NCBI GenBank assembly: GCA_037951105.1 | Contig: JBAMJV010007224.1 | Span: 1-64,000 of the forward strand | Source: Echinarachnius parma | Taxonomy: Eukaryota; Echinodermata; Echinoidea; Clypeasteroida; Echinarachniidae | Direction of reading: 5' to 3' | DNA length: 64,000 bases | Shown: piece after piece, positions 21,938 to 35,400 of the stretch | How the letters are laid out: each line of letters starts with the position of its first letter | How positions within the stretch are numbered: position 1 is the stretch's first letter | Made by a program: the position numbers and the translations under genes | The notes under the pieces: generated by a model | The model's database searches: none | What the model saw: the letters and a program-made list of their open reading frames with translations, nothing else | Told to the model about the DNA's origin: nothing

Positions 21938-24900
21938 ATGTTTGTTTCTGCAGCCGTTGTCATTTTATCCATATTTGTATGGATTTATCTGAGTAATATA
22001 CTGAAGCCCTGTGACAAACATGGAAGTGACATCAATAGCTTTGATAAATACATTGAAGACACCCACGAAATCGGTAAGTTAACAAAGAATTACGCAATAA
22101 TTTGGAAGACAGCATACCTAGCGGCTTTTATCGGGACAGAGTTTTACAGGTACGCCTAGAGTACCGGGGTGAGATAAGGTGCATTACCGCTATCATGATC
22201 ATAGATCATGCGGCTTTTACAATTTGAGAAATATGCGCAAGCATTGAAGCAAGCTGTCAATATAAACTTGGCGATCATCGCATCAGTCGATTTACAATTT
22301 CCCTACGAACATATTTATTAATTCAAGTTGTATAACTGTCAACTGTCAAATGTCTCAATATGTTTGTGTAATTATGTGTTTTTTAACCCAAAGTGTAACT
22401 GTGTCTAGTGTAACTGTGTCTTAGCCTCATGGACTGGGATAAACTTTTCGCTGACCTAAATTGTGTTGATGCTTGGAAACTTTTCGCTAACACACTTTCC
22501 AAATCCATGGACGAGAACATTCCGAAGCGAACAGTTGGGAAAGATAGAAGGAAGAAAATTTATATGACACATGAAGCTATGACAGCATCAAGGAAAAAGC
22601 AGAGATTGTGGAAGAGATATCTTGAATCTAAATGTATGTGGGACTATGAAGCATATTCACGAGAGAGGAATTCCCTGCGAAGTATGACTAGGGATCTATG
22701 CAAGAACTTCGAACTACAGCTTGCCTCTGAGGTCAAGACTAACCCCAAGTCTTTTTGGAGATATGTCAATAGTAAAGCTAAAGTTAGAACCAAGATATGC
22801 AATTTGATGAGACCAGATGGAACTTTTGCAAAAACGGGACAAGAAAAGGCAGACATTTTAAATAAGCAGTTTAGCAGCGTTTTTACTTCAGAAGATCTGA
22901 CCAGTATTCCAGTCCCTACGTTGCAGTACGACAATGCTATGCTCGACAATGTGATATTTACCGCTGAAATTGTAAGAAAGAAACTCCTCTTGTTAAAGAA
23001 CGGTAAATCTGCTGGCCCGGATAATTTTCATCCCAGAGTTTTAAAGGAGTTAGCAGATCATATTAGTGGGCCACTCGCGCGGTTGTTCGAAATTTCGCTG
23101 AGGGAAGCAGTACTACCTATAGATTGGAAAGAAGCCAATATTACGGCCCTACACAAAAAAGGTAGTAGGAAGGACCCTGGAAACTACCGTCCCATTAGCC
23201 TCACATCTGTAGTGGTGAAAGTGATGGAATCTGTACTTAGAGATAGGTGTGCTGTGTGCTGTGTGCAGGGCAGTGATTTTGTGTCTCCAGAAATTGTTTT
23301 AAAATTTCACTTTCTGTGTATTTGTAGGACTTTTTAATTGTAAAAGGACAGTTTTGCTTAATATGGAAACAGGATTCTCAACTCTATGAATGCTTTTGAG
23401 TGATAAAGGAGCTTTTTTAAAGCTAGTTGGTTATGGCAAGATAAGCTTTTTGAGCCAGCCAACTTTTGATGTAGTACTGTGTGGTCCCAGGTATCAACAT
23501 CTGCGTAGTGGTGAACACATCATTCACTATCATAGTAATCTGTTGGAGTCCAGTATTTCTTACATTGGATTACTTACCTAATGCTACAAATCATTTGACA
23601 TTTGCTGGTAAGCATATGAACTTGACATTTGATGATGAAAACAGAGATTTCTACATGAGATTATAATACCAGACAAGCCATCATTTCTGCTTGGTCATGG
23701 ACATGGAGGCGGCCATCTTGGACTTCTGCAGTCAACATACTCACATCTAGACAGCAGCTACATGCAAGTTACTGTTATGTGTGATCTCATTTATCTCTTT
23801 ATTATCAACTTAACTCTTTAATCAATATTTCTTGATTATATTTGGATCACCAAACATTATATTTGAGACTGAGCTTAATTACTTGAGCTGACGGATGACA
23901 ACTTGATGCTGGAGTTGGATACATTTTAAATTGAAGTTATTATTATAAATCAGCCTTTGAAGTCAACTTATGTTTGCATATTGAGGTTTCATCTGCCTTC
24001 AATTATGGAATCTACTCTGAGACTTTTGTTTTTGCTGTTTGTAATCCATCATATTTACAAATCATTCTGCCCGGAGTCTGACACTGAACAGACTATCACT
24101 AACATTGTATCAACCACCCCATTTTCTTCTGGGAGCTACTGGAAAAGGAACACCAAACTGCCTGGATGCGAATGTCTGGCAACAACCATGAGCCCTGGGA
24201 ACTTAACAGCAAGAAGCAGACGACTAGTCATCTTGTCCTTGCTTCTTAGTGGCGGACTGGAACTCAATCCTGGCCCTGACTCGGTCTCCTCTCCATGTGG
24301 ACACTGCGGATATGAAGTGAGAGACACTGATGCTGGCGTAGCATGCGACAATTGCAACGTCTGGTTCCACTGCCGTTGTGTAGGAATGACAGATAGCCAC
24401 TACAATCGTCTATGTAACAATTCCAACATATCCTGGATATGTAACTGTGGATTTCCTAACTTCACACATGGATTGTTCAATACCTACCTCTCCATTGAGA
24501 CATCAAACTCTTTCACTCCTCTCGGAAGTATTGAAGATGCTCAGGCTTCAGTAAACTGCGATACCACAGGCTCGGCGAACATCTCGCAGTCTTCCTTCTT
24601 ACCAAGGTCAACATCAACGCCAAGGAGGACCAATGTTGAGAAGAAGAAAGGATCACGCCGTTCTAAGCTGAAGGGAATGCAGATCAACTGTAATGGACTT
24701 AAATCTGACAAGAGCAGAGTAGATTTCCAGGCAGCTATTGTACAGCACAATCCAGACATCATATTTGGCTGCGAATCAAAGCTGGATGATGGAATTCCCA
24801 CTTACTCAATCTTCCCAGATAACTACGAAGTCTATAGGAAAGACCGCAATGCTTTTGGTGGAGGGGTGTTTGTTGCTCTAAAGATGGACCTTGTGTCAGT

Positions 24901-27900
24901 AATGCGACCGGAATTTGATTGCACCTCTGAAGTAATCTGGGCTTCCATTGACTTTGCAAAAAATGGATCACTGTATGTAGGCAGCTTCTACAGACCCCCT
25001 GGTGCTAACAGTGAAGTAATTGATGAACTGCAAAGTAGCATCAATGCCATCATGCAAAAGCGCAGGAAACTGCCTACCCTCCTTCTGGCTGGAGATTTCA
25101 ACCTTCCGGACATCAACTGGAATGATCTCACCACGTCCAATCCTAGAACGCAAGCTGTTCATTCACACTTCCTGAACTTCGTAAATGGATGCAGCCTCAC
25201 CCAGTTGAGCAAGGAGCCTACACGACCATCCTCTGGAAATGTCCTGGACCTCATCCTTACGACTATACCAGCAATTGTGCGCAATACACAAACAACACCA
25301 GGGATTAGTGATCACCATATTGTCCTTTTTGACATTGATATGCGTCCTGAACTACAGAGGAAACCTGTTCGGACAATTTACCAGTATGACAAAGCAAACA
25401 AACTAGACATAAAGGCACAGTGTTCTCAAATGACTGCATCGTACATGGAAAGAAAACCAGATGAGTTTACAGTAGAGGAGAACTGGCTCTTTTTCAAGAA
25501 CTCCATGCTCTCAATCATGACCCACATTCCTCACCGGAAATCAAAGTCCAAGGTCAGCCATCCATACATCACCAAGAGGATCACCAGAGAGATGGACAAG
25601 AGGGATAGGCTGTACAAGAAAGCGATTCGGACAAGATCACAACATGACTGGGAAACGTACAAGACGAAAAGAAACTCTGTCCAGAGATTGAAAGAACTGG
25701 CCCACAACGAATATCTGAATGATGTGGTGGGGGAAAGCCTTCTGTCTGACCCAAAGAAATTCTGGAGATACGTCAAGGCCCAGAGGAGAGAATCTGCTGG
25801 GATTCCAACACTCAAGGTTGAAGGTAAAATGTACTCAACCAATGAAGATAAAGCTAAGGCTCTGAATACTCAGTTTTCTTCAGTCTTTACTCGCGACAAT
25901 AACACATCGGTACTACCTGACAAGGGCCACTCACCATACGAGCCAATTGAGAACCTTCTCATCAGCAGCCCAGGTGTTAACAAACAACTAAATGGACTCA
26001 AGATCAACAAGGCTAGTGGTCCTGATGAGCTACCTGCAAGAATGCTAAGGGATTATGCAGATGAGATCACACCTCTTCTTACCCACCTCTACCAACAGTC
26101 GTATGATAACGGAGTCCTACCAAAGGATTGGTTGAGAGCTAGAGTGGCAAGCATATATAAATCAGGCGACAAAAGTGACCCATCTAACTACAGACCTGTG
26201 TCCCTCACATGCATCTGTTGCAAGATCCTGGAGCACATCATTCTGAGCCACATGTCCAAGTTTCTGGCAACAAACGACATCCTCACTCCCAATCAACACG
26301 GATTCCGGCAAGGACGATCCTGTGAAACCCAGCTTGTGGAAGCCGTTAATGATTGGGCTAGCAGCATCAACCAGCAGCACCAAACTGACGCGATCTTCCT
26401 TGACTTCAGCAAGGCATTTGACAAGGTGTCACATCGAAAGCTAGTTCACAAGCTGAAGTTCTACGGAATCCAAGGATCAACTGTCAACTGGATCCATGGT
26501 TTCCTGACTGGCCGATCCCAAACTGTGTCAGTAAATGGAGCCTCATCGCCATCAGCGGATGTCATCTCTGGGGTCCCTCAGGGATCGGTCCTTGGTCCGG
26601 CCTTGTTTCTTGTGTACATCAATGACATATGTGAAGACGTATCATCATCAATAAGACTCTTTGCTGATGACTGTGTCTTGTACCGCAGTATCCACACAAG
26701 AGATGACCACATAGCCTTACAGCAGGATCTTTCCACACTGGCAGAATGGGCAGACCTTTGGGATATGTCATTCAATGTGAAGAAATGTGCCCACATGTGC
26801 ATTTCTTTGAAGCGGCATCCCTTGAACTTTGACCTCAACATCAATGGGAAAGGAGTTCCCAAAGCTACCTCCTATAAATACCTCGGAGTCACAGTGGCAA
26901 ACAATCTGAGCTGGAACACCCATGCACAGAAGATCCAAGCGAAAGCTGCAAGAACTCTTGGAGTTGTACGCCGAGCCCTTGGGAAATGTGAACAGAAAGT
27001 CAAGGACATTGCATACAAGCAGCTTGTAAGACCCCAGTTGGAATATGCCTCATGTGCATGGAATCCACACACCCAAAGGGAGATCAAACTGATAGAGAGC
27101 ATACAGAGACAAGCTGCCAGATTCGTCCTTCATGACTATAGAAGAGAATCTAGTGTCACCACCATGCTGTCATCTCTTGGCTGGGACACGCTACAACACC
27201 GCCGCTTGCTCAATCAATGCGAGATGCTCTTTAAAGTACACCACAAACTTGTCCAGATCTCCTTGCCTCCTGACATCCGACTTATCACAGGCATCACCAG
27301 ACCACAACGAGTACAACATCACAGCCACAACTTCAGATTCACCCAACCATTTTGCCGAGTTAACTGCTACATGTACAGCATGTTTCCCAGAGCAGTCCGT
27401 GTCTGGAACACTCTCCCAAGCAACGCTGTCACTGCAAATTCAATTCTTGGCTTTAGGGGCGCGGCACTACCTGCCATACAGACTATGGCGCCGCCCCTGC
27501 CCCTGAAGATGTTGTAACGAGGGACACACCTGCACCACCTGCACACTGCACCCTGCACATTGTATATAGTGCACGGAGAACAACCACCATCACTTCACCA
27601 ACACCACATCACCAACAGCACGCAACACAGCACAGCCCTCTCCAGGACAGCGTTAACGCTTTTGGGAGAGTAATTTCTTCAAGGTTCAAGGTTCATAGTA
27701 GGACACATGAGAAGCCAGAACCTCTTTTCGGAAGCTCAACATGGTTTCGTGCCAGGCAGATCATGTACCACCCAGCTTCTTTGTCAACTTGAAGACTGGA
27801 CAGAAAGCATGGACAAAGGTGAACCGGTAGATGTAATATATTTGGATTTCAAGAAGGCTTTTGACTCTGTACCTCATACTAGACTGATCAGAAAGGTATC

Positions 27901-30900
27901 ATCCTTTGGAATTGCTGACCCACTCCTCTCATGGATTAAAGCTTTCTTGTCACAAAGAAAGCAGAGGGTAGTAGTAGATGGCGTTAATTCTAGTTGGGCC
28001 AGTGTGATGAGCGGCATTCCACAAGGAAGTGTATTGGGGCCTACTCTTTTTGTCATGTTCGTGAACGACCTACCAGATACGACTGCAAGCAAAACTCAGC
28101 TATACGCAGATGATGCCAAGATTTATGCTCCTGTGCTGAACCCTGCTTCAAGCCAGGTACTACAACAAGATTTGAGCAACATTCAGAAGTGGTCTCGCAC
28201 ATGGCAGCTGCCTTTGAACTCCCAGAAATGTAAGGCACTTCATATAGGAAAGAACAATCAACAGTGCTCATATATGATGGACAATGCAATGCTGGAAAAT
28301 GTCACCTGTGAAAAGGATCTGGGAGTATTGATAGACGGTGAGCTGAATTTCCACAAACATATCTCCTCAGCAATACAAAAAGCGAACCAGATGCTAGGCC
28401 TTATCAAGCGTGCTTTTGTCAATATTGACCCGGACATCTTCATACCTCTCTACAAAGCACTTGTACGCCCACATCTAGAGTACTGCAGCGTATCATGGAG
28501 CCCAAGATTTGTTACAGACGACAAAAAGATTGAAGCAGTACAGCGAAGAGCAACAAGGCTGATTCCAGGAATGAGCTCCTTATCGTACCCAGAGAGACTG
28601 ATAAAACTTGAGCTTTTCTCTCTTCACTACCGAAGGGAGAGGGGAGATATGATCCAAGTCTACAAAATCCTGCACGGTATTGATAGAATCGATCCAGAAC
28701 ATTTCTTTGTCAGATCTGATTATCTACGTACTCGTGGACATCCTCTGAAGTTTTTTACTACCCGTTGTAAACTCAACCTCAGAAGCAGTTTCTTCAGCAA
28801 GCGTGTTATAAGTTCATGGAACAGTCTTCCTGCGTCATTAGTCACTGCTACTAGCGCCGTCACTTTCAAACATGGCCTGGATATTGTTTGGTTAAATAAA
28901 AGATTTGATATCGTTTGACTTCCATGCGCGCATGCTGTGCACAGTCAGTGAAAGGAATGCTATCAACGTGTTTATGACCGGGAGATCTACAGGGCTACCC
29001 TACACTCCTGTCTAGATGATGATGATGATAGTGACTATGTAACCTGTGTGACGTGATTATGAATGTATGTTCGATCTGCTGTTCTTCTTCTAGCCACTCC
29101 AAATTTCAATTCAGAATTATTTAATTCAGTATGGTATATGGTCTGAGTGAGTGGATTTGGCCGACTTTTGTTCATTTTTCCAGGTAAAGGCAATGATACC
29201 AATAACGACCAGAATGTTCATGATAAATACTGCCCTCTATATACGGAAGCAGGGAGGCAGATCCTGATTCTGTATGGCACGGAGTATGGCTTCAGTGAAG
29301 AGGTTGCAAAACTTCTCTTTAGTAGGTAAGTTGTTTTGTTCTTGGGTTGTTGTTTTTTTTTTTGGGGGGGGGGGGGGCAAACGGTGAAGTATCCCAGTGC
29401 TTGTAAAAAGAAATATGAATGTATAGAACTCTTAATTATAATAATTATGATAGCAACAACAACAATGATTATTTCATATTTATGTAAACTTAAAAGCGAT
29501 GATAACGTATTGAATTGTGTAAAAAGTACAATTATGTTTAGTACTAACTTACTAAGTTCACTATATACTTTATTATATTTAGCAATCAACCCGATAAACC
29601 AAATTTTAGAAATTAAGACCATGCATGATTTCCATTTTTCACAGATTATTACAGGTCAGTGAAGAGAACATGTTGAAGCTGCAGCCTCGTCTTCTGAATG
29701 CCAACTCTCATCATCATCTCAGGCTAGAGCAGGAGCAACTGATGCTGGTTGCTATAGCAACAAGTGGAGATGGTTAGTCAAGATTTTTTTTTTTTTTTTT
29801 TTTTCCTCTAACTATTAACACTGGTCAAACTTCCCTATTTTATAAGTGACCACCTGTATAAAGACCACTAATATTGAATAATTAGGAAGCAGTTTATCTG
29901 TATATGTTTTATAATTATGTAAGTGTGGTATTCTCTATTTATGATTGTAATAAATTTGTTGTCGTTCAATACTTCAATTATATTTAGGCTACTAAAGCAC
30001 ATTAAAATATTGTATTGTATGTATTGCTTGTGTATAGAATATGGAAATTATATATGACTATAACTCTAGAACTAATGATTCTACTCTTGAAATAACAGTA
30101 GAATGCAGCATTCTACTCACTGTCAAGTATATAAGCATGATCATAAGATAGTTCTCACCACTTTATCTCTAACCCTTAATCTAATCCTTGGCCTAATCCT
30201 AACCCTCAACGATAATACGTTTTCAGGTGTCCCACCCAGCTCCGCAGTTGATTGGTACGACTCCTTCACATCAACTAACTCTGACCTAACCCATCTAACA
30301 TTCTCTGTGCTTGCCTTGGGAGATTCTAATTACCCACACTATTGCCGCACTGGAAGGAATATTTATAAAAAGTAGGTATATATGGTTTATTCCCTTGATT
30401 GTGAAATTGAGTGGGGCATATTATGTTTATATACAATTAAAATGTGATGGATAGAAAAAAAGTATAAAGGAGCAAAGAAGTTTGTAATCAGTTATAGAGT
30501 ACAGAAAGGGAGACAATTTACAAGAAGGTGGACAAAAAAACATTCATGCCAAAGGCAATATTTAAATAGTTATTGTGATGATTGATAGCATGATTGTGGC
30601 AATTTGGTTTGCGATGTTCTGTGGTTGTTATTCCAGATATATTGGCCAGTGGTACTTTTGTGCTTAATGAACATTGAACTTATTTAATAATCATTCTAAT
30701 GCTGTTATGTTGATTGACAGATTTCTAGAGCTAGGAGCAGTCCCTTTAACACCCAGACGAGATGTGGACATGGAGGACTGGTCCATTATCAACGGCTGGA
30801 TGGATGATGTCCTCCGATATGCCAACAATAATTACAATATTCTGGAGGAGAGGATAGATTATCTGTCTCCTTTGCTAGTCTCTACTCAAGCTGAAACAGG

Positions 30901-32436
30901 GTGCAGTCGTCTAAGACCTTTCATGGCAACATTGAAGGTGCGTTTCTCTGTCTCTATTTGATTACACTTTCTATTCCTTTTGTCAAAAATTGTACGATCC
31001 CCCTAGTATTTCTTTGTAAATTTTGAACCTTGCATTAAACTTGCTGATAGAACTCAGAGAGAAAGAACATTTATTATTGTATTTGTACTAAAAGCTATAG
31101 CAACCTGCCATACTGTGTAGGTAATGAAAATATTACTGTAATGTAGTGGCAATTCTTGGGGAAAACATTTTAATCTCAAAGGTGACAGACACATTTGCTC
31201 ACTATCTTCTTTTGTTATTATTAAATGCAATTATGAGTTCATACATGAACCACACATACTGTATATAATCTTCAGTTTATTTGTACAATTCTTTCTTTTC
31301 CTCCATTCCTTATTACTTTTGTAAGTTCATCTTTTTGTGTGGTATCTCATGATTTGTAACTGTTTTGTTGTATTATGACATATCTTAAATGTGTATAATA
31401 TTAATTTTTGTTTTACTTTTTAACAATGTGAATTGTGAACTCAAAACAATGTGCATTATGTTTGAAGAATATATTTTACCCTTTGTATCTTTGAATCTCA
31501 TTTCACATTTACAGATTAAAGAGCAACTTACCATCAAAGACCACCCAGGGGATAAGGAAACTATTCACTGTGAGTTGTGTATAGAGGGCAGCAGACTGGT
31601 CTACGAGTCTGGTGATGCTGTGGGCATCTATCCAGTGAACAGGGAGGAGGATGTGGAGTGGGTGCTAGCAGCAGGTGGTTTCCATGGTGATGACCCTGGT
31701 ATCATCCCCTCATCATCCTACCAACAGAACTTACTCAAGCCAGGTTAGCTTTATGTACTGATTGATGTTTCAGACTAATTATGATTATTCAGTCCGCTGA
31801 TGCTGTGGGCATCTATCCAGTGAACAGGGGACATGTCCCCCCACTTTTGAAAGTGGAGGGGATTGTCCCCCCACTTTTTCATAAATGTATACATTATGAA
31901 TGTTTGATTCCGTTGATTGCACTATATGTTATGTGAAATTTCTGTCTCAGGTATGCACCAAATCGCACAATTTCAAGCCCAAAAGTGCAAAAGCTCCCTA
32001 CAGTGGGAGGGGGACACACCCTCCACTGCTCGGTTGCTTCGCTCCCTCTCAATGTTCCCACACTTTTGAGAAGCTGTTGACGCCCTTGGTTCAGTCTGGT
32101 GATGCTTTGGGCATCTATCCATTGAACAGGGAGGAGGCTGTGGTGGTTTTCATGTTTTACATACTAATTGGTCCTAAAAGCTGCACGTTTATATAAATTA
32201 TGAAATGTGAGCTTGAGATTCCACATAATTGACTTGAATGTTTATATTCTATTCTTTCAGATGATGATATAACCCTAAGGCAGTGTCTGCTGAAGTACTT
32301 TGACCTGAAGAATGTGAGGGTTTCACTCCTGGAAGTACTGATGAAGAATGCACGAGGACAAGCTCGTGTAAAACTGGAGGACCTCTTAAAAGATGGGGTA
32401 AGTAAATTATCATCATCACCATCATCATCGTCGTCG

Positions 32437-32489
<53 letters not shown>

Positions 32490-35400
32490 GTCATCATCAT
32501 CATCATCATCATCATCCTCATCATCTCATCATCATCATCATCATCATCACCATCATCACCATCATCATCATCATCTTCCTCATCATCCTCATCATCATCG
32601 TCATCGTCATCGTCATCATCATCATCATCATTCGTCATCATCCTCATCATCATCATCATCATCATCATCATTATCATCATTCGTCATCAGATACACTCCC
32701 ACAATCAATCCAGCACTTGATGTGCACTCCCTCCACTCCTGTGGGAGCATTCCAGCCAGTACTGCTGAAGAAGTGCACACTAGGGTTTTATTCAATGTTT
32801 CATTCAATTAACTTTCAAATGGAATCAAAACCAACCAATTTAATGTCAAGGGGCATTTTGAGGAGTACCAATACTCAAGTGTACCTTTAAAAGGTGAATC
32901 AAATCATCACTCAATTTCTTGTAAGCACGTTCTGAACAGTCGGGGAAAGTAGAGAATTCTATCTTTTAGTGCTGGATTATTAACAAAATGCATTATTGTA
33001 TTCATATAGCATTTGACTGAAGGTATTAAGAGCATTGGAGGTGCAGGATGGATGATTATTTTGATACAGAATAAAATGAAAAGAATGTGATTTGACAAAA
33101 GCGGCACAAATATTTAAATCGTAAGTTCATTATTTTGTTTTGCTGATTTCATGTTGGATAATTTGTTTTTCCTTTTTAGACTTCCAGAGCAAACAAGAAG
33201 TTGATGCAATATTTGGAAGAAGTAGAAGTGGGAGATGTGTTAGAAGACTTCCAGACATCGATATCTCTAGTAGAATTCCTGGCCAGTCTGCGACCTCTCC
33301 AACCTCGCTACTACTCTATATCATCTTCCCCTCAACAGGTAATACAATTTCTTTTGAAACAAAACAAGAAAAGTTAAAGTCCTTTCCGTGTCAGTATGGC
33401 ACATATAAGGCGGCGCCTACATCCAATTCTGTAGCCCAATAGGCCACATGTCTACAATGAATACATAGTGAAAGCTACAGAAGGGCTAGTTTTGTGGTAA
33501 CTCAAGAGTGTTTAACTTTTCCATCTCCATTCTATAAATGCAGAGCGCCTGGCTAGAAGGTAGAAGGTACCATTTTTACAGTCTTTGGTATGACCAGTGA
33601 GGGTCTGAATGTTTGAAAATAAGGAAATATCAAATCTTTTGCTAGTAAGGCCTCCATAATTATTTGATTATCTAATGTAGTGTCACAGAATTAGATATGT
33701 GCTATAGTTCTGAATGTAGGACTTGTAATATTGATTAAAAGCACTTTGTTCTCTTTATGAACAGTTTCTTCAATGAACATACTCAATATTTTCTTCTATT
33801 ATTTGATACTGTTTGAGTGTTATAGTTGCAATGAACAATTTGATTGTCCTCTAGTGCTACATTAATGTCCTGGTGGGCTGCTATTCACATTTGCACTTTA
33901 TTTGAAAGAAGATTTAAAATTATTTAAGTATACCGTTTTTGAGAATGAAATTTATACTGCACGTTTGTTAAGTTAAAATTTTGATAATAATAATTTGTTT
34001 TCAGGACCCCAACAACATCAGTGTGACAGCAGCAGTTATCCGCTACTCTTCCAGAGGTCGGTCCAGAGTCGGCATGGCAACGACCTTCCTGCAGGACAGG
34101 CTGTGCATCGGTGACCTTTGCCCCGTATTCATTAGCCCGAACACTGACTTCAGGCTACCTCAAGAGGGCAGTGTTGATGTCATCATGATAGGACCTGGCA
34201 CTGGTATAGCTCCATTCAGAGCGTTCATCCAGGAAAGAGGTAAAATGCAAACACTTTTACTCATGTCCTTCCGAGAGTAGAGTATTGATTATGATCATTT
34301 TGAGCACTATGAAGAGCTGTTAATCCATTCAGGACTGGGGGCAGGGACCTGATTATGGACCAGCGACATTTACCATGGTAATTAGCATCATTGGCTCTAA
34401 CTCATCGTTGTCAATATGCTAGAATAACATACAAATCAACAGAACGTAGCAGAGCACACATACCGTCCTTATTGATTTTGATTCAATTTATTTCCACAAT
34501 TCATTCATTATTCATTCAACCGTAAAGGATTACACAAGCATATCTAGTGGAACTAGGGCTGGTCCTGGGTCATGATTGTGCTCTCGGCCACTAGTCTTGA
34601 ATATTCTTGGGCTGGGGTCTATAGAGAATGCATGTTATACCAAAATCAAACTGTCTAGAACAGATGAAACACATTCTTGTTTATCACCATAGCTTTAAAA
34701 TGTTCTGCTTCAAAGACGTATGTTATTATTTCCTGCATGATTTTGAATGAAATGTTGTGTTTTGGGTGACATTTCCTTTCCCAAGGCCATCCTAAAAATT
34801 GTTCTTAATGTTACTTCACATTGCAGTGATTACTGGGGCAAGAGGCAGGAATCTGCTGTACTTTGGATGCAGGCACCAGGACAAGGATTTCCTCTACAGG
34901 ACTGAGCTGAAAGGCAACATATTTAACAGTTATTGGTTTTTCTATTACATAAATCAATGCTAGAATATAACTAATTGTTGTTAGTTTCATGTCCCAATGC
35001 AGTGATTACTGAGGCCAGAGGCAGGAACCTGCTGTACTTTGGATGCAGACACCAGGACAAGGATTTCCTCTACAGGACCGAGCTAGGTAGGTCAACAGCT
35101 ATTATATTTGTTCAAGTGACCACCTGTCTATAATGATCACTATTATTGTATCCCTTGATAGGTGTTTGTACATAAATTAACCTGTATGTAATGGCCAACA
35201 TCTTATTGGGTAGCTATTCTAACTACCCAAGGGAGCAGTGACATAGCATGGTCCGAATGATTGGGGAGGGGGAACCTTATGTTTTTCTTTATTTTTGTAC
35301 AGATTTACTCTCATTATGTTTTTGTTTTGTTTTGCTTTTGTTTTTTGAGGGGGGTCACTTGCTAAAATGGTCACGTTTGTAAATTTATGCATTATGTTGA

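Larger units (their letters stand above)
22420..29030 (+). mobile_element. LINE A: 5'-truncated CR1/jockey-type non-LTR retrotransposon, split by LINE B
   Basis: The element is present in two parts, about 22420-23248 and 27691-29030, separated by LINE B. It lacks the endonuclease region, so it was 5' truncated on insertion. The 3' part ends in a short GATGAT tail near 29015-29028, typical of CR1/L2-like elements that end in short tandem repeats rather than poly(A). It lies in intron 1 of the diflavin reductase, in the same orientation. Confidence 0.85.

Noticed and set aside
23249-23337. Continuation of the LINE A frame to 23337
   Set aside because: The similarity to reverse transcriptase stops at 23248, where LINE B starts; the remaining codons are chance.
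32249-32811. Open frames with poly-Ser, poly-His, poly-Met/Asp
   Set aside because: They are produced by the TCA microsatellite; only 32261-32397 on the plus strand is a real exon.
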